From assembly GCF_008935075.1 (NCBI RefSeq), contig NZ_CP044545.1, forward strand, positions 1,081,501-1,145,500: a DNA stretch of 64,000 bases, in the 5' to 3' direction. The translations under genes were made by a program, and so were the position numbers. Below the pieces are notes generated by a model. The model saw nothing but the letters and a program-made list of their open reading frames with translations. It did no database searches and was not told where the DNA came from. The stretch comes from Pradoshia sp. D12 (lineage in GTDB: Bacteria > Bacillota > Bacilli > Bacillales > Pradoshiaceae). Positions 51,176 through 59,930 of the stretch are shown piece by piece (the first letter of the stretch is position 1; the number at the start of each line of letters is the position of its first letter).

Positions 51176-52114
51176 ATGTTAGAACAACTTAAACCAAAAC
51201 GGATCAAAAAGGGAGATACAGTGGGCGTCATTGCTCCTGCCAGTCCTCCAAAGAAGGAGGCCCTTCAAAAAGCACTGTCTTTTCTGGAACAGGATTTAGG
51301 TCTTACCGTAAAAATGGGCAGTCATATCTATAAGGAATATGGCTATCTTGCAGGCGAAGACGCAGAACGGGTGGAAGATCTTGAAGCGATGTTTAAGGAC
51401 GAAGACGTAAAAGCCATTATCTGTGCTTGTGGGGGATATGGGACGGCGCGAATTGCGGATGCCATTAATTATGAAGTCATTAGGAATAACCCAAAGATTT
51501 TCTGGGGATATTCAGATATTACATTTATACATACGGCAATTCGACAAAAGACTGGCTTGGTTACCTTTCACGGTCCTATGCTTGCATCTGATTTAGGAAA
51601 TGATGATATACATCCTCGCTCTAAGGAATCATTTAAACAGCTTTTTCAATCAGAAGAAGTGAATTATAAAGAGGATATCTCCCCTTTACACCCATTTATT
51701 GAGGGAGAAGCGGAGGGTGAATTAGTAGGAGGAAATCTAAGCTTGATCACAACGACCTTGGGGACTCCTTTCGAAATAGATACGAAAGGAAAGCTCCTTT
51801 TAATAGAAGATATTTATGAAGAGCCTAGGAATATTGATATCTTCTTAAATCATTTATGGTTGGCTGGAAAGTTAAGTGATATTGCCGGTCTTGTCATCGG
51901 TGATTTTGCCAATTGCGATCCCAAAAGCAGACGGACACTCACCCTCGATGAGGTATTGACTCACTATACAAAACTGATTAATAAGCCAGCTATGAGTGGA
52001 TTTAAAATTGGTCATTGCAACCCACATGTTGGAATACCACTCGGCGTGAAAGCCAAAATCAGCACTGCAGAGAAGACACTTACTATTGAAAGCGGAATTG
52101 CAGATGAAAATTAG
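51176..52114 (+). CDS. ykfA: LD-carboxypeptidase, S66 family (YkfA-like)
   Basis: A 312-residue muramoyl-tetrapeptide carboxypeptidase-type serine peptidase. Blocks: TVGVIAPASPPKKEALQKAL, the nucleophile Ser in FWGYSDITFIHTA, GLVTFHGPM, and the catalytic Glu and His regions LLIEDIYEEPRNIDIFLNHL and IGHCNPHVGIPLG. It trims D-alanine or cleaves murein peptides in the cytoplasm. First gene of a ykfABC-type operon; the next gene starts inside its last codons. GGGAGTGAG site before ATG. Confidence 0.88.
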   Translation: MLEQLKPKRIKKGDTVGVIAPASPPKKEALQKALSFLEQDLGLTVKMGSHIYKEYGYLAGEDAERVEDLEAMFKDEDVKAIICACGGYGTARIADAINYEVIRNNPKIFWGYSDITFIHTAIRQKTGLVTFHGPMLASDLGNDDIHPRSKESFKQLFQSEEVNYKEDISPLHPFIEGEAEGELVGGNLSLITTTLGTPFEIDTKGKLLLIEDIYEEPRNIDIFLNHLWLAGKLSDIAGLVIGDFANCDPKSRRTLTLDEVLTHYTKLINKPAMSGFKIGHCNPHVGIPLGVKAKISTAEKTLTIESGIADEN

Positions 52115-53186
52115 TAATATCGAAACCTATCGAATACAAGTTCCTTTAATTAAACCATTTAAAACAGCATTAAGGATTGTAAATACAGCTGACTCTGTTT
52201 ATGTCAAAATTCAATGTGACAATGGTTTGGTTGGATGGGGAGAAGCAACCGCAACTGCTGTTATTACTGGTGATACATTACAATCAATAGAAACAGCTAT
52301 TCACGACTTTTTTAAACCCAGTTTAATAGGAAAAGATATTTTGTGTTTCGAAGAGATTTTTCATGACCTATCCGCTATTATGACAAGAAATTCAAGCGGA
52401 AGAGCGGCAATTGATATGGCTATTTATGATTGTCTGGCCCAAAATAGTAAGCTGCCCCTTTATCAGTATTTAGGTGGCAGAAGCTCTCGGCTTGAAACAG
52501 ACTTTACGGTAAGTGTGGATATCCCTCACATAATGGGGGAGGAGGCATTGGAATATGTAAAGAGCGGTTTTACAACCTTAAAGGTTAAAGTAGGTCTCGG
52601 TAATATAAATGAGGATATTGCGAGAGTGAAAGAAATTAGAAAGTGTGTGGGGAATGAGATTACGATACGTCTGGATGCTAACCAAGGATGGACTGCGAAG
52701 GAAGCGATTCAGGCAATCCGCCGTATGGAGGAAATGGGTTTACAAATTGAATTGGTGGAACAACCGGTCAAGGCAGATGATTTGGAAGGGCTCAGACAAG
52801 TAACTAATCAGGTAAATACATTTATTATGGCAGATGAAAGTGTATTTACCCCAAGGCAAGCCTTAGAGGTCATTCGTACACGGAGTGCAGACATGATTAA
52901 TATTAAATTGATGAAAACTGGAGGGATTTTTTACGCCCAGTACATTAACCAATTAGCTGAGGCGGCAGGGATGGAATGCATGATGGGCAGTATGATTGAA
53001 ACACATTTAGGTTTAACAGCTGCTGCTCACTTTGCTGCAAGTAAACGTAATATTACCCGCTATGATTTTGATGCCCCTCTCATGTTATCCCGCTCCCTGA
53101 TTGAAGGCGGCATACAATATAAGGGTAGTAAATTTACTTTACCCGAAATAGAAGGCTTAGGTATAAGGAATATTCAGCTCAAGTGA
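52104..53186 (+). CDS. ykfB: L-Ala-D/L-Glu epimerase (enolase superfamily)
   Basis: A 360-residue dipeptide epimerase. Muconate-lactonising-enzyme subgroup signs: TTLKVKVG with the KxK catalytic lysines, metal ligands Asp in IRLDANQGW, Glu in ELVEQPV and Asp in FIMADESVF, then the second Lys in INIKLMKTGG, and an end loop GSMIETHLGLTAAAHFA. It converts L-Ala-D-Glu from murein to L-Ala-L-Glu. I start at ATG 52104 (MKISNIETYRI), overlapping ykfA by 11 bases; the frame opens at 52086. Confidence 0.9.
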   Translation: MKISNIETYRIQVPLIKPFKTALRIVNTADSVYVKIQCDNGLVGWGEATATAVITGDTLQSIETAIHDFFKPSLIGKDILCFEEIFHDLSAIMTRNSSGRAAIDMAIYDCLAQNSKLPLYQYLGGRSSRLETDFTVSVDIPHIMGEEALEYVKSGFTTLKVKVGLGNINEDIARVKEIRKCVGNEITIRLDANQGWTAKEAIQAIRRMEEMGLQIELVEQPVKADDLEGLRQVTNQVNTFIMADESVFTPRQALEVIRTRSADMINIKLMKTGGIFYAQYINQLAEAAGMECMMGSMIETHLGLTAAAHFAASKRNITRYDFDAPLMLSRSLIEGGIQYKGSKFTLPEIEGLGIRNIQLK

Positions 53187-53201
53187 GAGGAGGATCAAAA
53201 A

Positions 53202-54119
53202 GTGGGATTTACTCACAAAATCATGACCGTTAATGTAACTGTAGCGACCGTTTGGACTACAAATCAGTCTTATAGAGAGCTTGATCGTCCAGCGATTAGC
53301 CATCCGGTCCGATTGGAGGAATGGCTTCTATTTATGAATGAGGCTGAGCGGCTTGATTTATGCGAATCCAATAGAATCCAGACCCAATTATTATTTGGTG
53401 AACAGGTCCTGCTGCTCGAATATAAACATGGATGGGCCCATATCATTGCCATCGAGCAGTCTTCAAAGAAAGATTCCAGAGGATATCCAGGCTGGGTACC
53501 TCTATGCCAGCTGGAGAATTATGAACCTGCATCCAATGACACTTTTGCCTTGATTACAAGTCGGAAGGCTTTGCTTACACTGGAAAAAACACAAGATACC
53601 CTAGTGCTAAGCTATCAAACGAAGTTATCATACCTTGGTGAAAAAGATGGACGGATACTTGTAGACACCCCCTTAGGTATTGGAAATTTACACAGAGATG
53701 ATATAGCTTTATTTAACTGTAAAGAGAGAGGGAAGCCAGGGAGTGATATAGACATTGTCACTTCTGGAGAGCAATTCCTCGGCTTACCCTATTTGTGGGG
53801 TGGACTGAGCAGTTATGGGTATGATTGCTCAGGATTTACCTATACAATTTATAAGGCAAATGGCTATAGTATTCCACGTGATGCAAGTGAGCAGGCGCAA
53901 TATGGTACGCCGATTGCGCTGAATGGGGTACAAAGGGGGGACTTGCTTTTCTTTGCATATGATAATGGAAAAGGAGCCATTCATCATGTCGGGATTTATT
54001 ATGGACAAGGTAAACTTCTTCATTCACCGCATACGGGTAAATCAATTGAAATTATCCCGATTGAAGGCACTATATATGAAAAAGAGTTATGCATGGCAAT
54101 GAGATGTTTGGAAAAGTAG
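53202..54119 (+). CDS. ykfC: Gamma-D-glutamyl-L-diamino acid endopeptidase, NlpC/P60 (YkfC-like)
   Basis: A 305-residue peptidase with N-terminal SH3b-like domains (VLLLEYKHGWAHI, YPGWVPLCQL) and a C-terminal NlpC/P60 domain. Catalytic Cys is in SSYGYDCSGFTYT and His in AIHHVGIYYG. No signal peptide is evident, as in B. subtilis YkfC, which cuts murein tri- and tetrapeptides in the cytoplasm. Start is GTG 53202 behind GAGGAGG. It completes the peptide recycling chain with YkfA and YkfB. Confidence 0.88.
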   Translation: MGFTHKIMTVNVTVATVWTTNQSYRELDRPAISHPVRLEEWLLFMNEAERLDLCESNRIQTQLLFGEQVLLLEYKHGWAHIIAIEQSSKKDSRGYPGWVPLCQLENYEPASNDTFALITSRKALLTLEKTQDTLVLSYQTKLSYLGEKDGRILVDTPLGIGNLHRDDIALFNCKERGKPGSDIDIVTSGEQFLGLPYLWGGLSSYGYDCSGFTYTIYKANGYSIPRDASEQAQYGTPIALNGVQRGDLLFFAYDNGKGAIHHVGIYYGQGKLLHSPHTGKSIEIIPIEGTIYEKELCMAMRCLEK

Positions 54120-54294
54120 AATTCAAAGCATGTATGTATTTAATATTGTCCCTATTTTATCGAAAGACTCCAAACATATAGTTTAACTGCTTAATAAGAT
54201 AGTTTAAATGATTCGTACCAAAAAAGACAAAACCATGATGGAAAGAAAGGTTAGAAGAAACAATGTGGAACCATATTATCGGTATCAATGATTA

Positions 54295-54335
54295 GTCCTG
54301 ATCAGAGCTTTTCCATACTAATCGGGACCTTTTTG
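54295..54335 (+). terminator. Terminator of ykfABC, within 54120-54579 gap
   Basis: GTCCTGAT/ATCGGGAC stem with one wobble (54295-54302, 54321-54328) then TTTTT. The rest of this gap shows a 27-codon basic frame (MIRTKKDKTMMERKVRRNN, from about 54209) that has no ribosome binding site and is not called. Confidence 0.7.
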
Positions 54336-54520
54336 TATTGAGTGGTTATCTGAATAATGTTAATGGTCATTCCCTATAATGACCCTTTATGCTAATCGAT
54401 TATTTTAATAGAGGTAATACTCTTGCTACTCAATTTTGTAATAAATAAAGTTGTATAATATACTAGTTTCAAGATAAATTTAAAGTGATCTTAATAGAAT
54501 TGAAATCCTGTGAGGTAAGA

Positions 54521-54540
54521 ATCTCAAGAATTCGAGGGAT
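54521..54540 (+). promoter_or_regulatory. Possible MhqR-like operator
   Basis: ATCTCAAGAATTCGAGGGAT resembles the MhqR palindrome I recall from B. subtilis (ATCTCGAATTCGAGAT) with two inserted and two altered bases. It lies 40 bases before an MhqD-like gene. Confidence 0.3.
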
Positions 54541-54579
54541 AAATTGGAACGTTTCAAGCGATCAATTGGGGGAATATGC

Positions 54580-55188
54580 ATGAGAGACTATTTTATAAAG
54601 GGAACAAATATGAAACTTCCAACACTTTTTATGCTGCATGGTACAGGTGGAACAGAGCATGATTTAGTGCCGATTGCTAAATTAATTTCACCTGAGTCCT
54701 CCATTTTAAGTGTACGAGGCAACGTTTCGGAAAATGGAATGCCAAGGTTCTTTAAAAGATTAGCTGAAGGTATTTTTGATGTTGAAGATTTAAAGTTTCG
54801 TACAAAGGAACTAAACGATTATTTAAACGAAGCCTCAGTCAAGTATGGGTTTGACCGAAACAATGTGTTGGCAATCGGTTATTCAAATGGAGCTAATATA
54901 GCTGCCAGTATGCTTTTTCACTACCAACATGTATTAAAAGGAGCTATTTTGCATCATCCTATGGTTCCTTTAAGAGGAATAAAGCTGCCAGAAATGGAAC
55001 GTCTGCCAATCTTTATAGGTGCCGGCAAAAACGATCCAATTTGTTCACCGGAAGAAACAAAAGAACTGAGTGAAATACTGAAGGCTGCCGGAGCCAAAGT
55101 AGAGGTTTATTGGGAACAAAATGGACACCAGCTGACACAATCAGAGGTAGAGGCTGCAGGATTATGGTTTTCTCAGCAATTTAAATAA
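54580..55188 (+). CDS. Alpha/beta hydrolase, carboxylesterase type (MhqD-like)
   Basis: A 202-residue esterase. Start ATG 54580 with TTGGGGGAA at 7 bases. Oxyanion loop MLHGTGGTEHDL, nucleophile Ser in AIGYSNGANIA, Asp in GAGKNDPICSPEET and His in EQNGHQLTQ. B. subtilis MhqD belongs to a quinone/diamide resistance regulon; this protein has the same size. The flavin reductase gene follows 15 bases later, so both may act in detoxification of electrophiles. Orthology is likely, not shown. Confidence 0.82.
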   Translation: MRDYFIKGTNMKLPTLFMLHGTGGTEHDLVPIAKLISPESSILSVRGNVSENGMPRFFKRLAEGIFDVEDLKFRTKELNDYLNEASVKYGFDRNNVLAIGYSNGANIAASMLFHYQHVLKGAILHHPMVPLRGIKLPEMERLPIFIGAGKNDPICSPEETKELSEILKAAGAKVEVYWEQNGHQLTQSEVEAAGLWFSQQFK

Positions 55189-55203
55189 ATTGGAGATGAT
55201 TAG

Positions 55204-55818
55204 ATGATATCGCTAAATCCAACTGAAATGAGTGAGCGAGAGAATTATACCTTTTTAACAGGGGCAGTCGTTCCTAGACCGATTGCCATTATCTCAACCA
55301 TTTCTAACGAAGGAATTATGAATATTGCACCTTTTAGTTATTTTACGATCGTTAGTTCAAATCCCCCGCTGATTGCTGTATCAATCCAGCGACGGAATGG
55401 CGAAAGAAAGGATACAGCAAGAAATGCAATCGATTCGGGAGAATTTGTCCTCCATATTACAGATGAAGAAAACGTGGAGGGAGCGAATTGGACAGCAGCT
55501 GAATTGCCTCCGGACCAAAGTGAACTAGAAGGATCTCCCTTTCAAACAGTAGATAGTGTTCATGTACGAGTCCCAGGGCTTAGCCCTGCGAAGATTCGGA
55601 TGGAATGTACCGTACATAAAGTAATACCGCTTGGAGGCCATACCGCAGAAGATGCAGGTTGTGATCTACTAATCGGTAATATTGTTTTTTATCATATAGA
55701 TGAAGCCATCTACAAGGATGGTACAATCAGTACAGAATTACTCAAGCCTGTTTCCCGGCTTGCTGGCCAAAATTTTATGAAGATTGGTGAACAATTTATT
55801 CTGGAAAGACCAAAATAA
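55204..55818 (+). CDS. Flavin reductase family protein
   Basis: A 204-residue FMN-binding split-barrel protein. Signature: YTFLTGAVVPRPIAIISTIS, MNIAPFSYFTIVSSNPPLIA and SIQRRNGERKDTARNAIDSG, the usual FMN pocket of the DIM6/NTAB group. It reduces flavins or acts as a flavoprotein oxidoreductase. Directly after the MhqD-like esterase in one operon, with a terminator after it. Physiological substrate unknown. Confidence 0.83.
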   Translation: MISLNPTEMSERENYTFLTGAVVPRPIAIISTISNEGIMNIAPFSYFTIVSSNPPLIAVSIQRRNGERKDTARNAIDSGEFVLHITDEENVEGANWTAAELPPDQSELEGSPFQTVDSVHVRVPGLSPAKIRMECTVHKVIPLGGHTAEDAGCDLLIGNIVFYHIDEAIYKDGTISTELLKPVSRLAGQNFMKIGEQFILERPK

Positions 55819-55826
55819 TAGAGTAC

Positions 55827-55858
55827 AAAACTTCCCACTTCAAGTAGGGAGGTTTTTT
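55827..55858 (+). terminator. Terminator of esterase-flavin reductase operon
   Basis: AAAACTTCCC/GGGAGGTTTT stem with one wobble, 10-base loop, TTTTTT. Confidence 0.8.
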
Positions 55859-56100
55859 ATGGGTTCTTTTGGTAATAGAAAAGGTCTAAAAGACTATAAA
55901 AGATAAGTTTTTCTTTAATTAAGTCATAAGATTTTCTTATTAAAAATTAAAAAAAGGTACAAAATATCTAATTAATTTACAAATTTGTTAAATTACTAGA
56001 AGGACTTTCACTAAATATTCAGAATATATAATCAGTATACGAGTGGTTGCGCTTTCATAACCACCTTAATATAGATAAATCAGACAAGTGGGGGTAATGA

Positions 56101-59085
56101 ATGAACGCTTTAGGTAATGGGAATCGGATGTCAGAACTCGGTCGCAGGAGAGGTTTTTGGATCTCATTAATTGCTGTATTATTGGTACCGTTAGTTTATG
56201 GATTGATTATGCTAACGCCAAGTTGGGGACCATATGATAATCTTTCAAACTTGCCGGTCGCAGTTGTGAATAATGATTCAGGTACTGTAACAGACGGTAA
56301 GGAAGTTAATGTTGGTAGAGATTTGGTAGCGAAACTGAAAGACGGGAATGACCTGGGATGGAGATTTGTCAGTAAGGAACAAGCAAATCGCGGACTTAAT
56401 GATAATGAATATTATATGGTAATTGAGATTCCTGAAGACTTTTCCCAAAAGGTAGCAACCGTAATGGATGAAAATCCGGAAAAACCGGAACTAAAGTATA
56501 CGCAGAATGAAGGGTTGCATTTTATAGCTGCAACAGCAACGAAAACAGCTATAGGAACAATTAAAGAGCAGCTTGCTGATACAATCACCGCTACCTATAC
56601 CAGTACAGTTTTTGCCCAGCTTGGTGATGTAGCAGAAGGATTTAAATCCGGTGCGGATGGTTCAACAAAGCTCCATGAAGGCTCTGTTAAACTGAAGGAT
56701 GGTACTGGAACTCTTCTGGATTCTTTAACGACAAAATCAGGAGATATTCAAAAACTGGCAGACGGTTCAAAGGAACTTGAACAGGGACTCGGTCAATTGA
56801 ATGGAACAATGGCTGGAAAATCAGCTGATATCGCAAGATTGGCAAATGGAGCAGCTCAGGTCAGTGATGGGTCGAGCCTTATGCATTCAACAGTAAGTGG
56901 TAAGACCGGCGATATCAATACACTTGCAAGTGGGTCGAAGCAGGTTGAGGATGGGTTAGGCCAGTTGAATGGCACAATGGCAGGAAGTTCAGCTAGTATT
57001 GCCATGCTGGCTGATGGGGCAGCTGATCTCAGAAACGGCTCAGGTTTAATTTATTCAACCGTTGGCGGTAAGGCCGCTGAAATTCAACAACTAGCAGATG
57101 GATCAAAGTCAATTGAAGACGGTTTAGGGACCTTGTCAGGAACATTTAGTGCGAAGGAGAAGGATATTGAGGCTCTTGCAAAAGGATCCAAAGAACTTAA
57201 AGATGGATCAGATTATCTTTATTCCCAGCTTGATGGCAATAAAGGTAAGATTGAGGAGTTGGCTAATGGTGGAGCAGCTATTTATGATGGGACTGAAAAG
57301 TTGAAAAAAGGTACTTCTGATATGTTGCTTGGTTTACAATCAGCTCAAACAGGAGTCAAACAATTAAATGGTAGTATGCCTGAACTGGAAAATGGAAGCG
57401 CTAAAATTTCTGGAGGTTTAAATCAATTAGCAGCGAAAACACCTGACTTAGCAGATGGAGCTGCCAGAGTTGCGGCAGGTATAGAAAAATTAGCTGAGAA
57501 AATTCCTGGGATAGAACTTAACCCAGATTATCAAGAGTTATTAAAAGGTGCAAAAGCTGTAGCTGAAGGAACTGCTCTGGTAAATGGAGGTATAAAGGGA
57601 GAAAATGGTCTCAATGCAGGTGCAGCTTTATTGGCTTCAGGTATTTCTGAAAAGCTTAAACCAGGTATAGAACAATTAAATGGTGCATTTGAAAATCAAA
57701 TAATACCGGGTCAAAAGGATATTGTTCAAGGAGCATCAGAATTAACAGTGGGTGCTGAACAAATAAAATCTGGTACGGATTCAGTAAAAACAAATTGGGG
57801 AGTAATCACTAATGGTGTTGGTGAAATTAATGGCGGTCTTACCACAGTAGCTGCCGGAAATCAATCAGTTAACGAAGGTTGGAAAACTGCAGTAGACGGA
57901 TCCAAACGTCTTTATGACGGATCCAAACAAGTAGCAGCAGGCACAGGGTCAGTTAATACTGCATGGGGTACGTTAACAACATCTTTAGACACGCTAAATA
58001 AAGGTGCTGCGCAAGTGGCAGACGGTAATGCTACGGTAAACGATGGCTGGAAAACCGCAGTAGCAGGTTCTAAACAGCTTTATGATGGTTCCAAGCAAGT
58101 GGCCGATGGAACAGCAACAGTGAATAGCGCATGGGGTACATTATCAACATCTTTGAATACGTTGAAAAATGGTGCTGCTGAAGTGGCTGGTGGTAATGCC
58201 ACAGTGAATGCAGGCTGGAAAACAGCTGTTGATGGATCTAAGCAGCTATTTGATGGATCTAAGCAAGTAGCCGATGGTAACGCAACGGTTAATACTGGCT
58301 GGGGTACGATGAAGGAAGGGGTAACTGAAATTGATAAAGGTGTCGGTCAAATCAAAGATGGTACACTTGAATTATCCAACGGCTTAGGTGACGGAGCTGA
58401 AAAAACGGCCGGTATAAATGCTACTGATGAAACGATTAGCATGTTCTCCTCGCCGGTTGAGCTGATCGATTCGAAAATTAATAGTTATCCGTATTATCGT
58501 TACGCAAACGCACCATATGTACTATCGTTAGCATTATTTGTGGGTGTTTTATTAATGATGTTAGTTGTTGGGGTTAGAAAACCAATGGATGAAGCTAGTT
58601 CAGGCTTCGCATGGTATTCAAAAAGATTTGGTTTGCTTGCTTTATTGGTAGCTGGTCAGGCCATCCTTCTTTCTGGCTTTACCATATTCTTTGTTAATTC
58701 AGGATTTGCGAATAGCCTGTTGCTTATCTTGTTTGCTGTATTGGCGAGTATCTCATTTATGTCCATTGTGTTCTTCCTGACTATGCTTGCCGGCAACATT
58801 GGTTTGTTTATAGGCGTGGCACTTCTGATTATGCAGCTATCTACTACCGGATCTGCATTGCCAATTGATATGCTGCCTGAATATTTACGTACTCTAAGCA
58901 ATTTCTTGCCGATGACTTATTCGATTGCAGGCTTCCGAGCATTAGTATCATTGGATGACATCGGTATGATGTTTGCGAATGCAACGATACTAGTTGTGTT
59001 CCTGCTCCTGTTTGCTGGACTGTCCGTTGGATTATCCTTTTTCAAAAAAAATGAATCAGGAGGAGATGCAGAAATAGTAAGGTAA
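56101..59085 (+). CDS. YhgE/Pip-type membrane protein with long periodic extracellular domain
   Basis: A 994-residue protein, longer than B. subtilis YhgE (775). One N-terminal membrane segment (FWISLIAVLLVPLVYGLIML), then the YhgE N-terminal domain (LSNLPVAVVNNDSGTVTDGK), a long extracellular helical domain of DG-S and LADGS-type repeats (residues 180-770), and about five C-terminal membrane segments of ABC-2 type (from FVGVLLMMLVVGVRKPMDEA). Family members include Lactococcus Pip, a phage receptor, and proteins tied to type VII secretion. ATG 56101 has GTGGGGG at 6 bases. No TetR neighbour is present. Confidence 0.85.
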   Translation: MNALGNGNRMSELGRRRGFWISLIAVLLVPLVYGLIMLTPSWGPYDNLSNLPVAVVNNDSGTVTDGKEVNVGRDLVAKLKDGNDLGWRFVSKEQANRGLNDNEYYMVIEIPEDFSQKVATVMDENPEKPELKYTQNEGLHFIAATATKTAIGTIKEQLADTITATYTSTVFAQLGDVAEGFKSGADGSTKLHEGSVKLKDGTGTLLDSLTTKSGDIQKLADGSKELEQGLGQLNGTMAGKSADIARLANGAAQVSDGSSLMHSTVSGKTGDINTLASGSKQVEDGLGQLNGTMAGSSASIAMLADGAADLRNGSGLIYSTVGGKAAEIQQLADGSKSIEDGLGTLSGTFSAKEKDIEALAKGSKELKDGSDYLYSQLDGNKGKIEELANGGAAIYDGTEKLKKGTSDMLLGLQSAQTGVKQLNGSMPELENGSAKISGGLNQLAAKTPDLADGAARVAAGIEKLAEKIPGIELNPDYQELLKGAKAVAEGTALVNGGIKGENGLNAGAALLASGISEKLKPGIEQLNGAFENQIIPGQKDIVQGASELTVGAEQIKSGTDSVKTNWGVITNGVGEINGGLTTVAAGNQSVNEGWKTAVDGSKRLYDGSKQVAAGTGSVNTAWGTLTTSLDTLNKGAAQVADGNATVNDGWKTAVAGSKQLYDGSKQVADGTATVNSAWGTLSTSLNTLKNGAAEVAGGNATVNAGWKTAVDGSKQLFDGSKQVADGNATVNTGWGTMKEGVTEIDKGVGQIKDGTLELSNGLGDGAEKTAGINATDETISMFSSPVELIDSKINSYPYYRYANAPYVLSLALFVGVLLMMLVVGVRKPMDEASSGFAWYSKRFGLLALLVAGQAILLSGFTIFFVNSGFANSLLLILFAVLASISFMSIVFFLTMLAGNIGLFIGVALLIMQLSTTGSALPIDMLPEYLRTLSNFLPMTYSIAGFRALVSLDDIGMMFANATILVVFLLLFAGLSVGLSFFKKNESGGDAEIVR
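56785..58313 (+). repeat. 168-bp periodic tandem repeats in the YhgE/Pip gene
   Basis: GLGQLNGTMAG-type units start at 56785, 56953 and 57121, and GWKTAVxGSK-type units at 57877, 58045 and 58213: 168 bases (56 residues) in both blocks. The last three units are nearly identical at protein level. Confidence 0.85.
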
Positions 59086-59097
59086 ATATAATTATAT

Positions 59098-59157
59098 AAA
59101 TCCCTTTTAGTAGAAGAATGCATAGATTAATTGTATTCTATATTGAAAGGGATTTTT
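59098..59157 (+). terminator. Terminator of YhgE/Pip gene
   Basis: AAATCCCTTT/AAAGGGATTT arms with an inner AGAAT/ATTCT pair, then TTTT. Confidence 0.78.
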
Positions 59158-59178
59158 ACTTATGAATAAGGGGTCCGA

Positions 59179-59745
59179 ATGGGAGAGATTAGATTGAATC
59201 AGAAAATATTACCGGCAGCTTCAACTATGAAGGACTTTGAAAAGTTTTTACAATCAGGATTTAAAACAGGTGTTATTTTAGAGACTCATCTTGGGCAAAT
59301 CAAACATATTACTCAAATGGCCAAAATGGCAGATAAACAACTGTTTTTTCACGTGGATTTAATCAATGGATTAAAAAATGATGAATATGGTACTCAATAT
59401 TTATGTCAGGAGTTTAAACCATTTGGTGTCATATCCACAAAATCAGCGGTTATTCAAGAAGCAAAAAAACATCAGGCAATAGCTGTGCAGCGAATCTTTA
59501 TGATTGATAGCCATGCGCTCGAACGCAGCTATAAGATGGTCAAAAAATCACAGCCTGATTATATTGAAGTACTACCGGGCGCACTTCCTAATATGATTAA
59601 AGAAGTTGCAGGGGAAATTCAGCTGCCGATCTTTGCGGGTGGTTTAATCCGAACAGTTGAGGAAGCGAAAGAAGCACTTGAAGCTGGTGCTGTCTCGATA
59701 ACCTCGTCTAAACGAGAACTTTGGCAGTATTTTGCAGGGGAATGA
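59179..59745 (+). CDS. glpP: Glycerol-3-phosphate responsive antiterminator GlpP
   Basis: A 188-residue TIM-barrel-like RNA-binding protein. Conserved blocks are LPAASTMKDFEKFLQSG, TGVILETHLGQIKHI, FFHVDLINGLKNDEYGTQYL, GVISTKSAVI and PIFAGGLIRTVEEAKEALEA. With glycerol-3-phosphate it binds leader mRNA and stops termination ahead of glpF and glpD. Gene order glpP-glpF-glpK-glpD is that of B. subtilis. It has its own upstream terminator region and a weak GAATGGG-type start context. Confidence 0.93.
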   Translation: MGEIRLNQKILPAASTMKDFEKFLQSGFKTGVILETHLGQIKHITQMAKMADKQLFFHVDLINGLKNDEYGTQYLCQEFKPFGVISTKSAVIQEAKKHQAIAVQRIFMIDSHALERSYKMVKKSQPDYIEVLPGALPNMIKEVAGEIQLPIFAGGLIRTVEEAKEALEAGAVSITSSKRELWQYFAGE

Positions 59746-59773
59746 GTCGAATTCCCTATTTATTTCTTTTTAT

Positions 59774-59802
59774 TTGACAGCGTTTACAAAAAGTTTTACA
59801 CT
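59774..59802 (+). promoter_or_regulatory. glpF promoter with overlapping CcpA cre site
   Basis: TTGACA (59774-59779), 17 bases, TACACT (59797-59802). TGACAGCGTTTACA (59775-59788) matches the cre consensus TGWAANCGNTNNCA with one mismatch and overlaps the -35, so glucose should repress it. Confidence 0.75.
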
Positions 59803-59849
59803 GTGTTTAAGTTAATAAGTATGTGGAAAGACATGGAGACACAGGTGGC

Positions 59850-59900
59850 AGTATTCCTTAATAAGTAGGAATACTTTAGTGCTTGTTTCTTCATTTTTTT
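59850..59900 (+). terminator. GlpP-controlled leader terminator of glpFK
   Basis: AGTATTCCT/AGGAATACT perfect 9-bp stem (59850-59858, 59867-59875) followed by pyrimidine-rich sequence ending in a long T run. It lies between promoter and glpF start, where GlpP antiterminates in B. subtilis. Confidence 0.78.
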
Positions 59901-59930
59901 TTGAAATTATATGATAGGGAGATGGAAGGA

